From: Apodemus sylvaticus
Taxonomy: Eukaryota; Chordata; Mammalia; Rodentia; Muridae
Assembly: GCF_947179515.1 (NCBI RefSeq)
Contig: NC_067472.1
Location: 78,671,766 to 78,735,765, forward strand
Length of the DNA: 64,000 nt
Reading direction: 5' to 3'
The translations under genes and the position numbers were made by a program. Every line of letters begins with the position of its first letter. Position 1 is the stretch's first letter. Of the stretch, positions 44,106 to 53,879 are shown piece after piece. The notes beneath the pieces are model-generated. The model was given only the letters and a program-made list of their open reading frames with translations. It was not told the DNA's origin and did not search any database.

Positions 44106-44714
44106 CAAAGAGTTAGGCATAAGTGTTGCATTGGAGTATGGGAGATCTGGGGCATGGAGAGTGGATGCTGGGAGCGCATACGGTGGTGGGGGAAGGGAGA
44201 GGCCTCATCTGGATGACTTGGGCAGCAGCAGTATGTTGGAGGTGGCAGTGGCCCAGGGTACAGGTGCGTGCTTGGGGCTCAAAAGATGGCTCACGAGGAA
44301 CCCTGCAGCTCAGTAATGGCCGTGATCTCTTGCTGAGTCAATTGCATCTCTCCAAGCTCCCCAATAGGCAGCTGTGATCCCCTGTCTAGTTCTGCTGAGG
44401 AGCACACGGGGGGGGGGGGCATCCTACCGTTCCAGCTGATGGCCCCAGGTCTCCCCAAGCACAAAGCGTGCCCACAGCCTGCTCTGGCCACAGCCTGCTC
44501 TGGCCACAGTCAGTCCTCTGGGCACAGAGTAGGCATCTTTACTTTATCTCAGCAAGATGCCCTCTCTTAGTCCCTAAAAATGGCATTCCTGTCCAGAGAC
44601 AAAATCCAGCCTTCTGGGGTTTGGGGATTGAAGTTTCATTTTCCATTCTGGGAGAAAACCTCGAGAATCACCCTTGCCTTCCTCTTGGGTCCTCAGTTTA
44701 GGGTCTAAGCCTTT
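44106..44714. other. Unique intergenic sequence
   Basis: No exon recognised. A ten-G run lies near 44409-44419, and 'cacagcctgctctggc' occurs twice near 44474-44508. Confidence 0.3.
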
Positions 44715-45055
44715 TGTTGCTGTTTTCTGAAACAAGGTCTTGCTAGTAGTATCCCTGGCTGTCCCAGAACTTGCTATGTAGCCCAGGCTGGCCTCTAGCT
44801 CACAGAAATCTGACTGCCTAGAAAAACATATTTAAATTCATATTTCTCTATTAAAAATTTAAAATTGTGTGTATGGGTGTTTTGCCTGCATATGTGCACC
44901 ATGTGTGAGCCTGGCACCTGCAGAAGCCAGAAGCAGGCATCAGATGCCCTGAAACATAGTTCCGAGTCACCATAGGGGTGCTGAGAATTAAACCTGGGTC
45001 CTTCAGAAGATCAACAGGGGTTCTTAACCATTGAGCTATCTCCTCAACCCCTATT
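44715..45055 (-). repeat. Reverse B1 fragment and reverse B3
   Basis: B1-like 44715-44820 ('gaaacaaggtcttgctagtagtatccctggctgtccc'); B3 44845-45055 ('ggtgttttgcctgcatatgtgcacc' to 'gagctatctcctcaacccc'). Confidence 0.8.
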
Positions 45056-45517
45056 CATTCAATCACTCATTCATCTGTGGGGTGTGTGTGTTTGTACGTG
45101 TGCCACTGCAGCTGATGTCACTAGCCTCAGTAGCAAATGCCTTCGTGCACTGAGCCATCTTCCAGCCTCAGCTGAGCCCTTTGAGCTGAAATTGGAAGAA
45201 CCTTAGACTGTCCCCTGAAGGCCACACCCTGCCTTTCTAGTGTCATTGCTGGAGTAAAAGCGCCCGTCTGTAAATCACTCTCCAGCTGCACTTCTTCTCT
45301 TCTGCTCCAACAACAGGATTTTAACTCAAGGTTGGCTTTGTTTGTCTTGACACAGGGCCTGGCTGCTGTGAAACCAACTATGTCCATGGGCGCCACACAG
45401 CTTTTCAAACAGACTTGAGTACACAGAGCTGGAATACACTTGAACGGCTTCCACTCGGCAGCTCTGCGTGCCCATTGGTTCCTGAAAGTGAAAGAGAGCT
45501 GCTCGGCATCTCGTAAC

Positions 45518-45611
45518 CTAGTTTAGCTTAGTCTAGTCTAGTTTAGCTTAGTCTAGTCTAATTTAGCTTACTCTAGTTTAGTTTAGCTTAGTCTAGTTTA
45601 GTTTAGCTTAG
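45518..45611. repeat. (TAGTTTAGCTTAGTC)n-like minisatellite
   Basis: 'ctagtttagcttagtctagt' repeats about four to five times with small changes; built from TTTAG/CTTAG/TCTAG words. Confidence 0.93.
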
Positions 45612-45770
45612 ATGTATGTGTGCTTTGCATATACTTCTCTACACCACAAGCATACCTGGTGCCCTCAGAGGCCAGTTACAGACTGTCATGTGGGTGCTGG
45701 GACTCGAACCTGGTTCCTCTGGATGAACAACCAGTGCTCTCAACCATGGAGCCATCTCTCCAGACCACTG
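45612..45770 (-). repeat. Reverse B3 SINE
   Basis: 'tgtgctttgcatatacttctctacaccacaagcatacctggtgccc' to 'ggagccatctctccagacc'. Confidence 0.85.
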
Positions 45771-45941
45771 TGTCTGGAAAGCTTAAAGGACAGCTATGGT
45801 TTTTATCTTCCCTGCTTTGGATTGAACCTAAAACCGTGTACACACTTCAGACAGCTCTTTACCACTGTGCTGTCTCCACACTCTCTTTAATGTTTCCCTT
45901 TTCTTAATGTGCAAGCATGTGTATGTTTGCACGGGAGCATA

Positions 45942-46265
45942 TGTGTGTGTGTGTGTGTGTGTGAACTAGTAGACCACCAAGCAGGCCAGGCTGATTGACT
46001 CTTCAACCCAGGCATTCCCCTGTCTCTAAGCCCAGGTCTGGGATTGCAACACCATCCAGTCACACTTCATTTTCTGATGCAGGCTTAGGACTCAAACCCA
46101 GCAGTTTGCTGACTACTGTCGCCCCAACCCGACCTTTTTTTTCCTTTGAGACAGAATTCACTAAGTTGCCTGGGCTCACCTTAAACTTTTCTTTAGCCTA
46201 GCGTACCTTTCAACTGATCCTCCTGGGTCAGCATTCCTAATATCTAGGTTACAAGTCTTTGCCAT
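45942..46265 (-). repeat. (TG)n tract with old reverse B3/B1 fragments
   Basis: (TG)n 45942-45962; an old B4-like part 46000-46110; B1-like 46138-46260 ('tttgagacagaattcactaagttgcctgggc'). Confidence 0.5.
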
Positions 46266-46289
46266 CAGATATGGAAATTTCTGGTGAAT

Positions 46290-46460
46290 CTTGGATGGCA
46301 AGTTGCTGGGTTTGTAAAGGTTCTTGCTGCCCAACCTAAGACCTGAATTTGACCCCTACAGCCCATATTGTGGAAGGAGAGAACTGACTCCCAAAGTTTG
46401 TCCTCTGACCTCCAAACAGACACTCATAACCACTCATAAATAAACATACTTTAAAAAGAA
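46290..46460 (+). repeat. B4/B3-type SINE
   Basis: 'ttggatggcaagttgctgggtttgtaaaggttcttgctgccc' to 'cactcataaataaacatac'. Confidence 0.65.
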
Positions 46461-46911
46461 ATCTCTGGTGAATCTAATAAGAGAGCTTTGTACTTAGATA
46501 GCCAGTGTCCAGTTAGCTGGTATCGCTTGACATTGGATCTTCTAAGTTGAGGAGCTGGGACCTCTGACTGACTAGGCCAGCACTGGAACTGCTGCAGCTC
46601 CCAAGCATCCCTGTGAAGCTGTCTGAAGACTTAGGCTAGAAGCAGAATCCCTGTAACTTCAGGTGAGGCCATCCAGTGCCAATCTTATCATTCTGCTGCA
46701 GAGTGGGCAAAAGGTCTATCCAAGTTGGGGATTTTCCAGGTTGGGGCTGCTAAGAGTGAATCTTTAGCTTTTGTAGAGCTTACTGCTGTTTACTTATCTC
46801 TTGTAGGGATTCAGAATGTGATCCTCTGCAAAGTGGCTTAGCTATGAGACCAAAGTTTGGAATCCATATTTGACAGAATCCTGGCAAACTTAAAATGGCT
46901 CTGAGTTGTCT
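46461..46911. other. Unique intergenic sequence
   Basis: No gene or repeat recognised. Confidence 0.3.
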
Positions 46912-47345
46912 TTTAATTTTGGTAGTTGTGAGAGTTAATCTTGATTTGATTTAGAGTCACTGTGGCACAAGCCTCTAGGCATAGTTGTGAGGGAGTTTCT
47001 AGATTACACTGAGGAGAAAAGACCCAATCATAAGTGGCACTGTTCCACGGGCTGGCACAGAGGCTGAACAACAAAAGAGAAGGAACTGAGCAGCAGCTGG
47101 GTTCAGCAAGGCGGTGTCTGTCTGCCGCCAATTCTCATGGCCTGTTGGATTCCCATACTACACAGGAGAGAGAAAATCCCTTCATGCTGTGGCATGCACA
47201 TATAAGATAGACAGACAGATGGACAGATGGATGGACAAGCAGATGGACAGATAAGACAGATAGATAGATAATTGAGCACCAGCAGGCAAGGCTCTCAGTT
47301 TCCTGACTGTGGACACATACCAGTGTTTCTACTGTCATACATTCC
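46912..47345 (+). repeat. Old rodent interspersed repeat with GACA/GATA tract
   Basis: 'gttaatcttgatttgatttagagtcactgtggc' and 'gtgagggagtttctagatta' match the family seen at 8325-8522. A GACA/GATG/GATA-rich run lies at 47200-47270. Confidence 0.5.
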
Positions 47346-47498
47346 CTGTCAAGACAGACTGTGTCCCCTGAGACAGCTAAATTACTTCCTTCTTTATGTT
47401 GTTTTATTAGATATTTTATTGTAGCAATGAGATAAGTTAACTAAGTAACTAATCAATCTAATAGGTAGTCCTGTTTTCTTAAGACTTTGTTTATATTT

Positions 47499-47505
47499 GT
47501 GTGTG

Positions 47506-47553
<48 letters not shown>

Positions 47554-47740
47554 TGTGTGGTATAATGTATGCATGACTAGATGTACACACACAGGTATTC
47601 TTGGAGGCTAGAAGATACCAGCCCTGGAGTTAGACTGCTAGGAGGTTGTGAACCACCCCATGTGGGTGCTGGGAAATGAACTTACATCCTCTGCAAGAAC
47701 AGCAAGCACTCTTAACTGCTGAGCCATGTGGCTAGCTCAG
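47499..47740 (-). repeat. (TG)n microsatellite and reverse B3
   Basis: (TG)n 47499-47558, then B3 'tggaggctagaagataccagccctggagttagactgc' to 'ctgagccatgtggctagc'. Confidence 0.85.
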
Positions 47741-48259
47741 TGGTCCGGTCCTTCACAAGGCTTCTTCCTCCCCACCCCCCAAACCCATGGTCCTTGAGTT
47801 ATAGTCCATCCCACATTTTCTCCCTCTGGCTGGGAAAGCTGAACTTTCTGTGGGGCTTCTCAGGATCCTAGAAAGATTACAACATTGATATCATGTTGGA
47901 ATATCATTTTGTAGGGCTACACATCACATCCTCTACATCCCGAAGTAAACTTTCATGTTAAACTTAAAGACCAGTTCTTCAGCCAACTTGTGCAGATGGA
48001 GACTATCTCTAGATCCTAGAGCCAACATTGCCCAAATGATAGCTTCCACAGGATCAGAGTTAGTGTGTGCACAGCCAAACAGTTCATTGTGATTTAGCAT
48101 ACGATGGGATACCAAGTAAAGCACCCTTCCAGTATAGAAGGTCAAACAATTGTGGAGTTTAAGTTTAAATGATATAGGGATTTGGGATTATTTACTTAAA
48201 AGAAATCATTGCTTCATTCAGGACCTTTAGGTTTGGGGCTAGTTAATTTCTCCCCTAGG
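47741..48259. other. Unique intergenic sequence
   Basis: No exon recognised; a 70-aa minus frame (47933-48145) reads smoothly but has no family features I know. Confidence 0.35.
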
Positions 48260-48453
48260 TTTTTTTTTTTTAAAAAAGATTTATTATATTTACACGAATA
48301 CACTGTAGCTATCTTCAGACACACTAGCAGAGGACATCCCAGATCTCATTACAAATGGTTGTGAGCCACCATGTGGTAAATGGGAATTGAACTCTGGATT
48401 TCTGGAAGAGCAGTCAGTGTTCTTAACCTCTGAACCATCTCTCCAGCTCTAAG
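48260..48453 (-). repeat. B2 SINE
   Basis: Reverse B2: T-rich tail, 'aaaagatttattatatttacacgaatacactgtagc' to 'gaaccatctctccagctc'. Confidence 0.92.
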
Positions 48454-49016
48454 AATTAACTTTGAATCGGTCTGTAGAGAAGATAGATTTAGTAAAGTGC
48501 AGAGCTAGAAACAGAAATGTCTGTATAGAGCAATATACTAGGAAGGTCTCCGCTTCTGAGCTCCCCTTAGGTTAAAGTGAGCCTCTCTCTATGAGTTTCC
48601 ACCATGTGGATAAGGGCATGCTAGACTGGTTGGTGTCCCATTCTGTTATAGAGTGAGCCACTTTGCATGTAATTTCCCACTTTGTGATTTCTGCCTTGAA
48701 AATGTGAGCAGCTCACATTGCGATGACTGTTGCTTGGCCGAGCCATTCTGCTGTTTTCAGGAAGACGTTCTCTGCACCAAGCTTGCAGTGGGACCTGCTG
48801 TCTTTCCACTCCCTGTGTCCTGGCCTTCCTCCAACAGCCCTGGGTGCTTAGGACCCCACTAAGGGCAGCTTTCTCTACAGTATCCTGTCTTCCTGGAGCA
48901 ATAGTATACATCAGCCTTGTAGACGCTTATTTTTCTGCCTGGGGTTTTTCTAAGAGGCCAAGTCTTTATTTGTCTGTGGAAATGTATTCTTCCTTGGAGA
49001 CTGGCTCTTTTTCTTT
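48454..49016. other. Unique intergenic sequence
   Basis: A plus-strand frame at 48653-48862 is cysteine-rich but shows no known domain; no other coding evidence. Confidence 0.3.
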
Positions 49017-49106
49017 GTTTCCTTCCTTCCTTCCTTCCTTCCTTCCTTCCTTCCTTCCTTCCTTCCTTCCTTCCTTCCTTCCTTCCTTCCTTCCTTCCTT
49101 CCTCCT

Positions 49107-49166
<60 letters not shown>

Positions 49167-49204
49167 TCCTTCTTTGTTTCTTTCTTTCCTTCTTTGTTTC
49201 TTTC
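49017..49204. repeat. (CCTT)n then (CTTT)n polypyrimidine tract
   Basis: About 21 CCTT units followed by about 20 CTTT units, nearly 190 bp of pure pyrimidine on the plus strand. Confidence 0.98.
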
Positions 49205-49333
49205 TGGCTGTGATTGTTTCCCTTGAGCCTTTTAGACTTTCTGTATTTTATTCCTGTTGTTGAAAACTCCAAAAGTCAATCTCTCTCTGTGCATTTGTCT
49301 GTCTATCTGTCTGTGCATGTTTGTGTATATGTA

Positions 49334-49337
<4 letters not shown>

Positions 49338-49371
<34 letters not shown>

Positions 49372-49470
49372 GGTCAGAAGACAATTTTCTGAATAGGTCT
49401 GAAACTCAGATGCTTAGGAGTGCACATCCAAATGCTTGTCCTGTGGAGCCATCATCTCTCCAGCTTCCCA
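49338..49470 (-). repeat. (GT)n microsatellite and reverse B3 fragment
   Basis: (GT)n 49338-49369, then 'aaggtcagaagacaattttctgaataggtc' to 'gccatcatctctccagc'. Confidence 0.75.
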
Positions 49471-49587
49471 GAGCACACGGAAGAGCTGAGTTAGAAGCAT
49501 CAGCATCCTACTGTCTGCTTTTAAAGCATCTTCTCGATGCCTGGAGCGGATTGACTGGTAAGATATGTAGCAACATTTGGTCTTTAT

Positions 49588-49915
49588 GATTGGTGTGGGA
49601 GTGCACACCTTTAGTCTCAGCACTCTGTAGGCAGAGGCAAGTAGATCTCTGTGAGTTCCAGGCCAGGCAGGTCTATGAAGTGAGGTCCTGCCTCAAAACA
49701 GGAGATGTGAAAGTGAGATTGTGAATTGGCAAGATGGCTCAGAGGATGAAGGTGCCTGCTGCCACGCCTGCCAAGCCGAATTCAGTCCCAGAACCCGTAT
49801 GTTTAGAAGGTCAGAACAAGTTGGCCTCTGACCTGCACAAGCAGACCACAGCATGGACATGCATGCGGGCAGGTATGGGCACTTGTATACATACACATAC
49901 ACACTAAATTAAATG
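49588..49915 (+). repeat. B1 SINE followed by B4/B3-type SINE
   Basis: B1 49588-49705 ('gtgtgggagtgcacacctttagtctcagc'); B4/B3 49718-49915 ('ttggcaagatggctcagaggatgaaggtgcctgctgcc'). Confidence 0.8.
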
Positions 49916-50196
49916 TCATGTCTTTTCAAGTGATGGGGATGAAAGACGAGGGGATGGAGTTGTTGGGGGAGGGGGAGTGTTGGGATTGGTTGTTCTGCAG
50001 CTTTTGAATTGGAAGCATTGCCCAAAGTTGAGGTTATTCAATGGGTCCCTGATACAGCTCAATCCTATAAAGTTCTGTGTTCCTTCTATCAGTTTCTACA
50101 AGCACCAGGACATCCAAGGCTCTGGGGACTAGGCAGGCCCATGGTACACACACAGAAATGCAGGCAAAACACTCATATGCACAACATAAATTAAAA

Positions 50197-50340
50197 TAGT
50201 TGGGTGTGGTGGCACATGATTTATAACTCCAGCACTTGGGAAGCAGAGGCAGATGCAGATGCAGTTGTAGCTCTTGAGTTCAAGGCCAGCCTGATTTATG
50301 TAGAGAGTTCCAGGCTAATCAGAGTTACACAGTGAATTGT
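50197..50340 (+). repeat. B1 SINE, diverged
   Basis: 'agttgggtgtggtggcacatgatttataactccagcacttggg' to 'ctaatcagagttacacagtg'. Confidence 0.8.
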
Positions 50341-50344
50341 AGGT

Positions 50345-51110
50345 ATAGATTTTTCCAACCTACTTTAATAAGTGTTCAACCTCCCCTCTAGCTCAGCACC
50401 CACCAGAGGTAGCAGAAAAGAAAAGTTACAGGGTCCCAGGGGAAGTGGACCTGTTTAGAGACAGTTCTTTGGGGTGAGTCCAATTTTTATTGTCAGGATA
50501 TCAGCAGCAAACACCACATACGAATCAGCAGCTATGTTCCAGTCCTCCCAGAAGTCACAAAATGCCAAACACAAACCAGCAAGAGCAGTTCAATCCTGAA
50601 GAAACTGTGAGGCTCACCAACTGACCCAAGGCTGCAGAAGAAGCAAGAAGCCACAGGAACCTCAGGAGAAGTTCTTTGTCGAGTTTCCCTCAATGGTGTC
50701 ACCACGAGTGGAGCTCAGTGATCCAATGTTTGGTAAGCCAATACCTGTGTGTCATTAGCGAAGACTAGCAGGGCAGAGCAAAGCAAACCCATGCTCCAGC
50801 TCCCAGTCTGCGGGTCATATTTATCCTCCATCATGGGCCCTTTCACATGTTTGCTATAGCAAAACATTTTTTTCACCTGTGTCTGCTTCAAGAAAACATT
50901 TCCTATGTCTGCTTTAGCAAATCATCCTTTCCCTTGTGTGCCCCAGCAAAACATCACTTGACATAACTGACTTTCCAAAGAATCCAGAATTTTCCACTTC
51001 AGTGAGTCTCTCTCTCTCTGTCTCTCTCAATTAATAAATAAAATATCAATCTGAGGCCCAATCTCCACACTTTTTAAATTTTTTGAGCTAATCCACATTA
51101 CAGAAGAGAC
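50345..51110. repeat. Possible LTR-type or medium-copy rodent repeat
   Basis: Related phrases recur about every 35 bp at 50840-50960: 'tttcacatgtttgctatagcaaaacat', 'acctgtgtctgcttcaagaaaacat', 'ctatgtctgctttagcaaatcat', 'tgtgtgccccagcaaaacat'. Family not named. Confidence 0.4.
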
Positions 51111-51292
51111 GGGTTCCCATTCTTTTTGGGGTGAAGTGGATCTGATTGTGTAAGATGCTGTCTATAAGAGAATTCTCTTGGTCTGGAATCCTGACCACCC
51201 ATTTCTCTGTGTTATTTCTGTCTGTGTTCACCTGTGTTTCTAAAATGAAAAGGGTCTGTCAAGCTAGACTATGCCATTCATCCTCAACTAAG

Positions 51293-51490
51293 TAATGAGG
51301 CTATAGAGATGGCTCAGCAGTTATAAGCACTGGCTGTGCTTACAGAGGAACCAGGTTCAATTCCCAGCACCCACAGAGCAACAACCATACATAACTCAGT
51401 CCTAAGGGATCCGACATCCTCTTCTGACCTCCTCAAGCCTCAGGCCCTCACATTGTGCATATCCATACATGCAGGCAAAGTAAGAATCAA
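51293..51490 (+). repeat. B3 SINE
   Basis: 'ggctatagagatggctcagcagttataagcactggctg' to 'catgcaggcaaagtaag'. Confidence 0.82.
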
Positions 51491-51494
51491 TATA

Positions 51495-52090
51495 TAGACA
51501 AACCAGACTTATATAAATTAATATAAACTAAATGACAATATTGAACACCCATGAAAGCATATTTACTCAAAGTGGATACACTTAACAGAGGAATGAAGAG
51601 ACAGCAAAGTGCCAGTTTCCCCTTCTGGATGCTAATGTGAAACTTAGGTTTAAATAAAAGGCAGAGATGTGCATAACTCAGCCGTCCTGGCCAAAGCATG
51701 GCTAGTCCCTCCTTCATTGTCATCATTGCTTAGGTTCCACTCTGTCCTACCAGGGAGAAGTTGTGTGAAGTCTCTTTATGAAGACCAGCTCCTCCTTCAG
51801 CTGGCACGAGGTTTCAGCCTTTTTCATTTTCTTTTCTCTCTCAGCACAAGCTTCCTGGGGAAATGCCAATTCCTAGGGCTGTGGTTCCAATGCACTATCG
51901 ATGGTTTTGATAACCAGAAGACAGGGAGCAAGCTCTCTTTAAGATGTCTTCCTTCCTGCCAGGAGAGCCGTAGCACAGCCTGGACACTCTTCCCCTGTGG
52001 AAAGGGCTTGGGCGTCCCTGAGGCTCTGATGTCTAATTTTCTTCCAGGTATCTATGAGGACCTCTATGTAAATCATTTTAGAAGATATTA
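51495..52090. other. Unique intergenic sequence
   Basis: The 150-aa plus frame 51669-52121 runs into the B1 at 52093 and shows no known domain or signal; treated as non-coding. Confidence 0.35.
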
Positions 52091-52092
52091 CA

Positions 52093-52240
52093 AGGTCAGG
52101 CATGGTAGTGCATGCTTTTAACCTCAACATTCAAGAGTCAGAGGCAGGTAGATCTTTGGTTTACATAGTGAGTTCCAGGACACCCAAGACTTTGTTGAGA
52201 GACCCTGTCTCAAAAAAAAAAAAAAAAAAAAAAAAAAAGA
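52093..52240 (+). repeat. B1 SINE with polyA tail
   Basis: 'aggtcaggcatggtagtgcatgcttttaacctcaacattc' to 'agaccctgtctc' and about 30 A. Confidence 0.85.
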
Positions 52241-52494
52241 TTATCACATGTAGGAAACGGCTGAGCCTTACATCTCCCATGAAAAGAGGAGAAGTATGGA
52301 GTCTACATTTGTCCATTCTGGCTTTGGGCTCTGTTGTTTATAAGATGGAAACAAGACACCCTTTGGGGTTTTTGTTTTTAATTTCAAGCCATATTACAAA
52401 TTTCTCATTAATATCAAAGAGCTGACTGTCCAAATGTGCTGTGAAATGGGGTTGTTTGGTTCTTTGGGGTACCCTGTAAGAGTTAGCTCACCTT

Positions 52495-52855
52495 GGGCTG
52501 GGGAAATGGCTCACTGAGTATAGTGCTTGCCGTACAAGCCTGACGACCTGAGTTTAGATCCCTGATTCCATGTGGAAAAGCTGGATACAGTGGCCCCCAG
52601 CTGCACTCCTGCAGGGAGGAGAGAGGGAAAGACAGCCACCGCCCCTGCTCTTATCCTGGCAGCCCAGAAGCCCACGGGGCTGCTCATCTGCAGAGAGCAG
52701 AAGACAGAGCCTGTCCCAAACAAGGTAGAAGGTGAGGACCAGTACATGAGGTTATCCTCTTACCTCCACACAAGCCCTGTGGCAAGCATATGCCCTCATA
52801 CACAAGCATATACACACGTGCATCGTATGCATGCACATATAGGATCAAAGGGATC
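52495..52855 (+). repeat. B4A-type SINE
   Basis: 'gggctggggaaatggctcactgagtatagtgcttgccgtacaagcctgacgacctgagtttag' to 'cacaagcatatacacacgtg'. Confidence 0.75.
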
Positions 52856-52864
52856 CTAGGAAAT

Positions 52865-53035
52865 ATCCCAAAGAGGCTGCCATGGTGGTGTACACTTAAA
52901 AAATCTCCACATTTTGGAGTTAGAGATGGGGCACCAGGGGCACATGACCATCTTCCTACTGGGTTTGAGATCAGCCTGATCTTCATGAGACCCTGTCTCA
53001 AAACCCTGAATTTAAAAATTAAAAATTAAAGAGAG
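52865..53035 (+). repeat. Old B1-like SINE
   Basis: 'ggctgccatggtggtgtacac' and 'ctgatcttcatgagaccctgtctcaaaaccc'. Confidence 0.55.
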
Positions 53036-53378
53036 AAAGCACCAGAGGTGAGCTAACTCAGCATTGCAAGCTCCTTGTGAAGCCTGCAGCTGTCCTTCAA
53101 GCCCTGCACCGAGGTACGGTCGGCCATTGACTTACTACACTGCAGGAAATCAGATCTCGTCGACATGATATGGAGCAACACTGGAGTTTATTAAGCAAAG
53201 AGTTTGTATCCACAGAGCAGAGAGCAGGCATGTAGAGATGTACAGGCGTGGGTGCCTTAACAGTAACCACACGGACTGGGGACAGTGCTGGTAGTCACAT
53301 GTGCCTGTAACCCAGAGATGGAGGATACAGACAGGAAGATCCTGAAAGCTCCTGGCAAGCCAGTCTAGCCAGACTGCG

Positions 53379-53381
<3 letters not shown>

Positions 53382-53447
<66 letters not shown>
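53382..53447. repeat. (AC)n microsatellite
   Basis: About 32 AC units with one ATAC interruption; the plus-strand sequence just before it is an old B1-like fragment (53285-53375). Confidence 0.97.
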
Positions 53448-53448
<1 letters not shown>

Positions 53449-53513
53449 GTAAAAAAAAACAGTACTGGCATTCTTCAAAGAATATAATCTAGATGTTTAA
53501 GGATTAGAGAATT

Positions 53514-53688
53514 CGGGGTTGGAGAAATGGCTCAGTAGTTAAGAGCACTGACTGCTCTTCCAAAGGTCCTAAGTTCAAATTCCAGCTACTACATGGTGGC
53601 TCACAACCATCTGTAACGAGATCTGACACCTTCTTCTGGAGTGTCTGAAGACAGCTACAGTGTACTTACATATAATAAATAAATCTTT
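53514..53688 (+). repeat. B2 SINE
   Basis: 'ggggttggagaaatggctcagtagttaagagcactgactgctc' to 'tataataaataaatcttt'. Confidence 0.93.
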
Positions 53689-53856
53689 TTTTTTTTTTTT
53701 GGATTTGGTTTTTTCGAGACAGGGTTTGTTTCTCTGTGTAGCCCTGGCTGTCCTGGAACTCACTCTGTAGACTAGGCTGGCCTCGAACTCAGAAATCTGC
53801 CTGCCTCTGCTTTCCAGAATGCTGGGATTATAGGCATGAACCACCACCGCCCGGCT
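53689..53856 (-). mobile_element. B1 SINE inserted in the B2 tail, with target-site duplication
   Basis: Reverse B1 ('ttggttttttcgagacaggg' to 'ccaccgcccggct'). AATAAATCTTT at 53678-53688 and AACAAATCTTT at 53857-53867 differ at one base. Confidence 0.93.
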
Positions 53857-53879
53857 AACAAATCTTTAAAAAATGAAGA

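Noticed and set aside
48730..49272. 177-aa Phe/Leu/Ser frame and 137-aa Lys/Arg/Glu frame
   Set aside because: They are translations of the (CCTT)n/(CTTT)n tract.
51669..52121. 150-aa plus-strand frame
   Set aside because: It ends in a B1 element and shows no signal peptide, domain or splice support.
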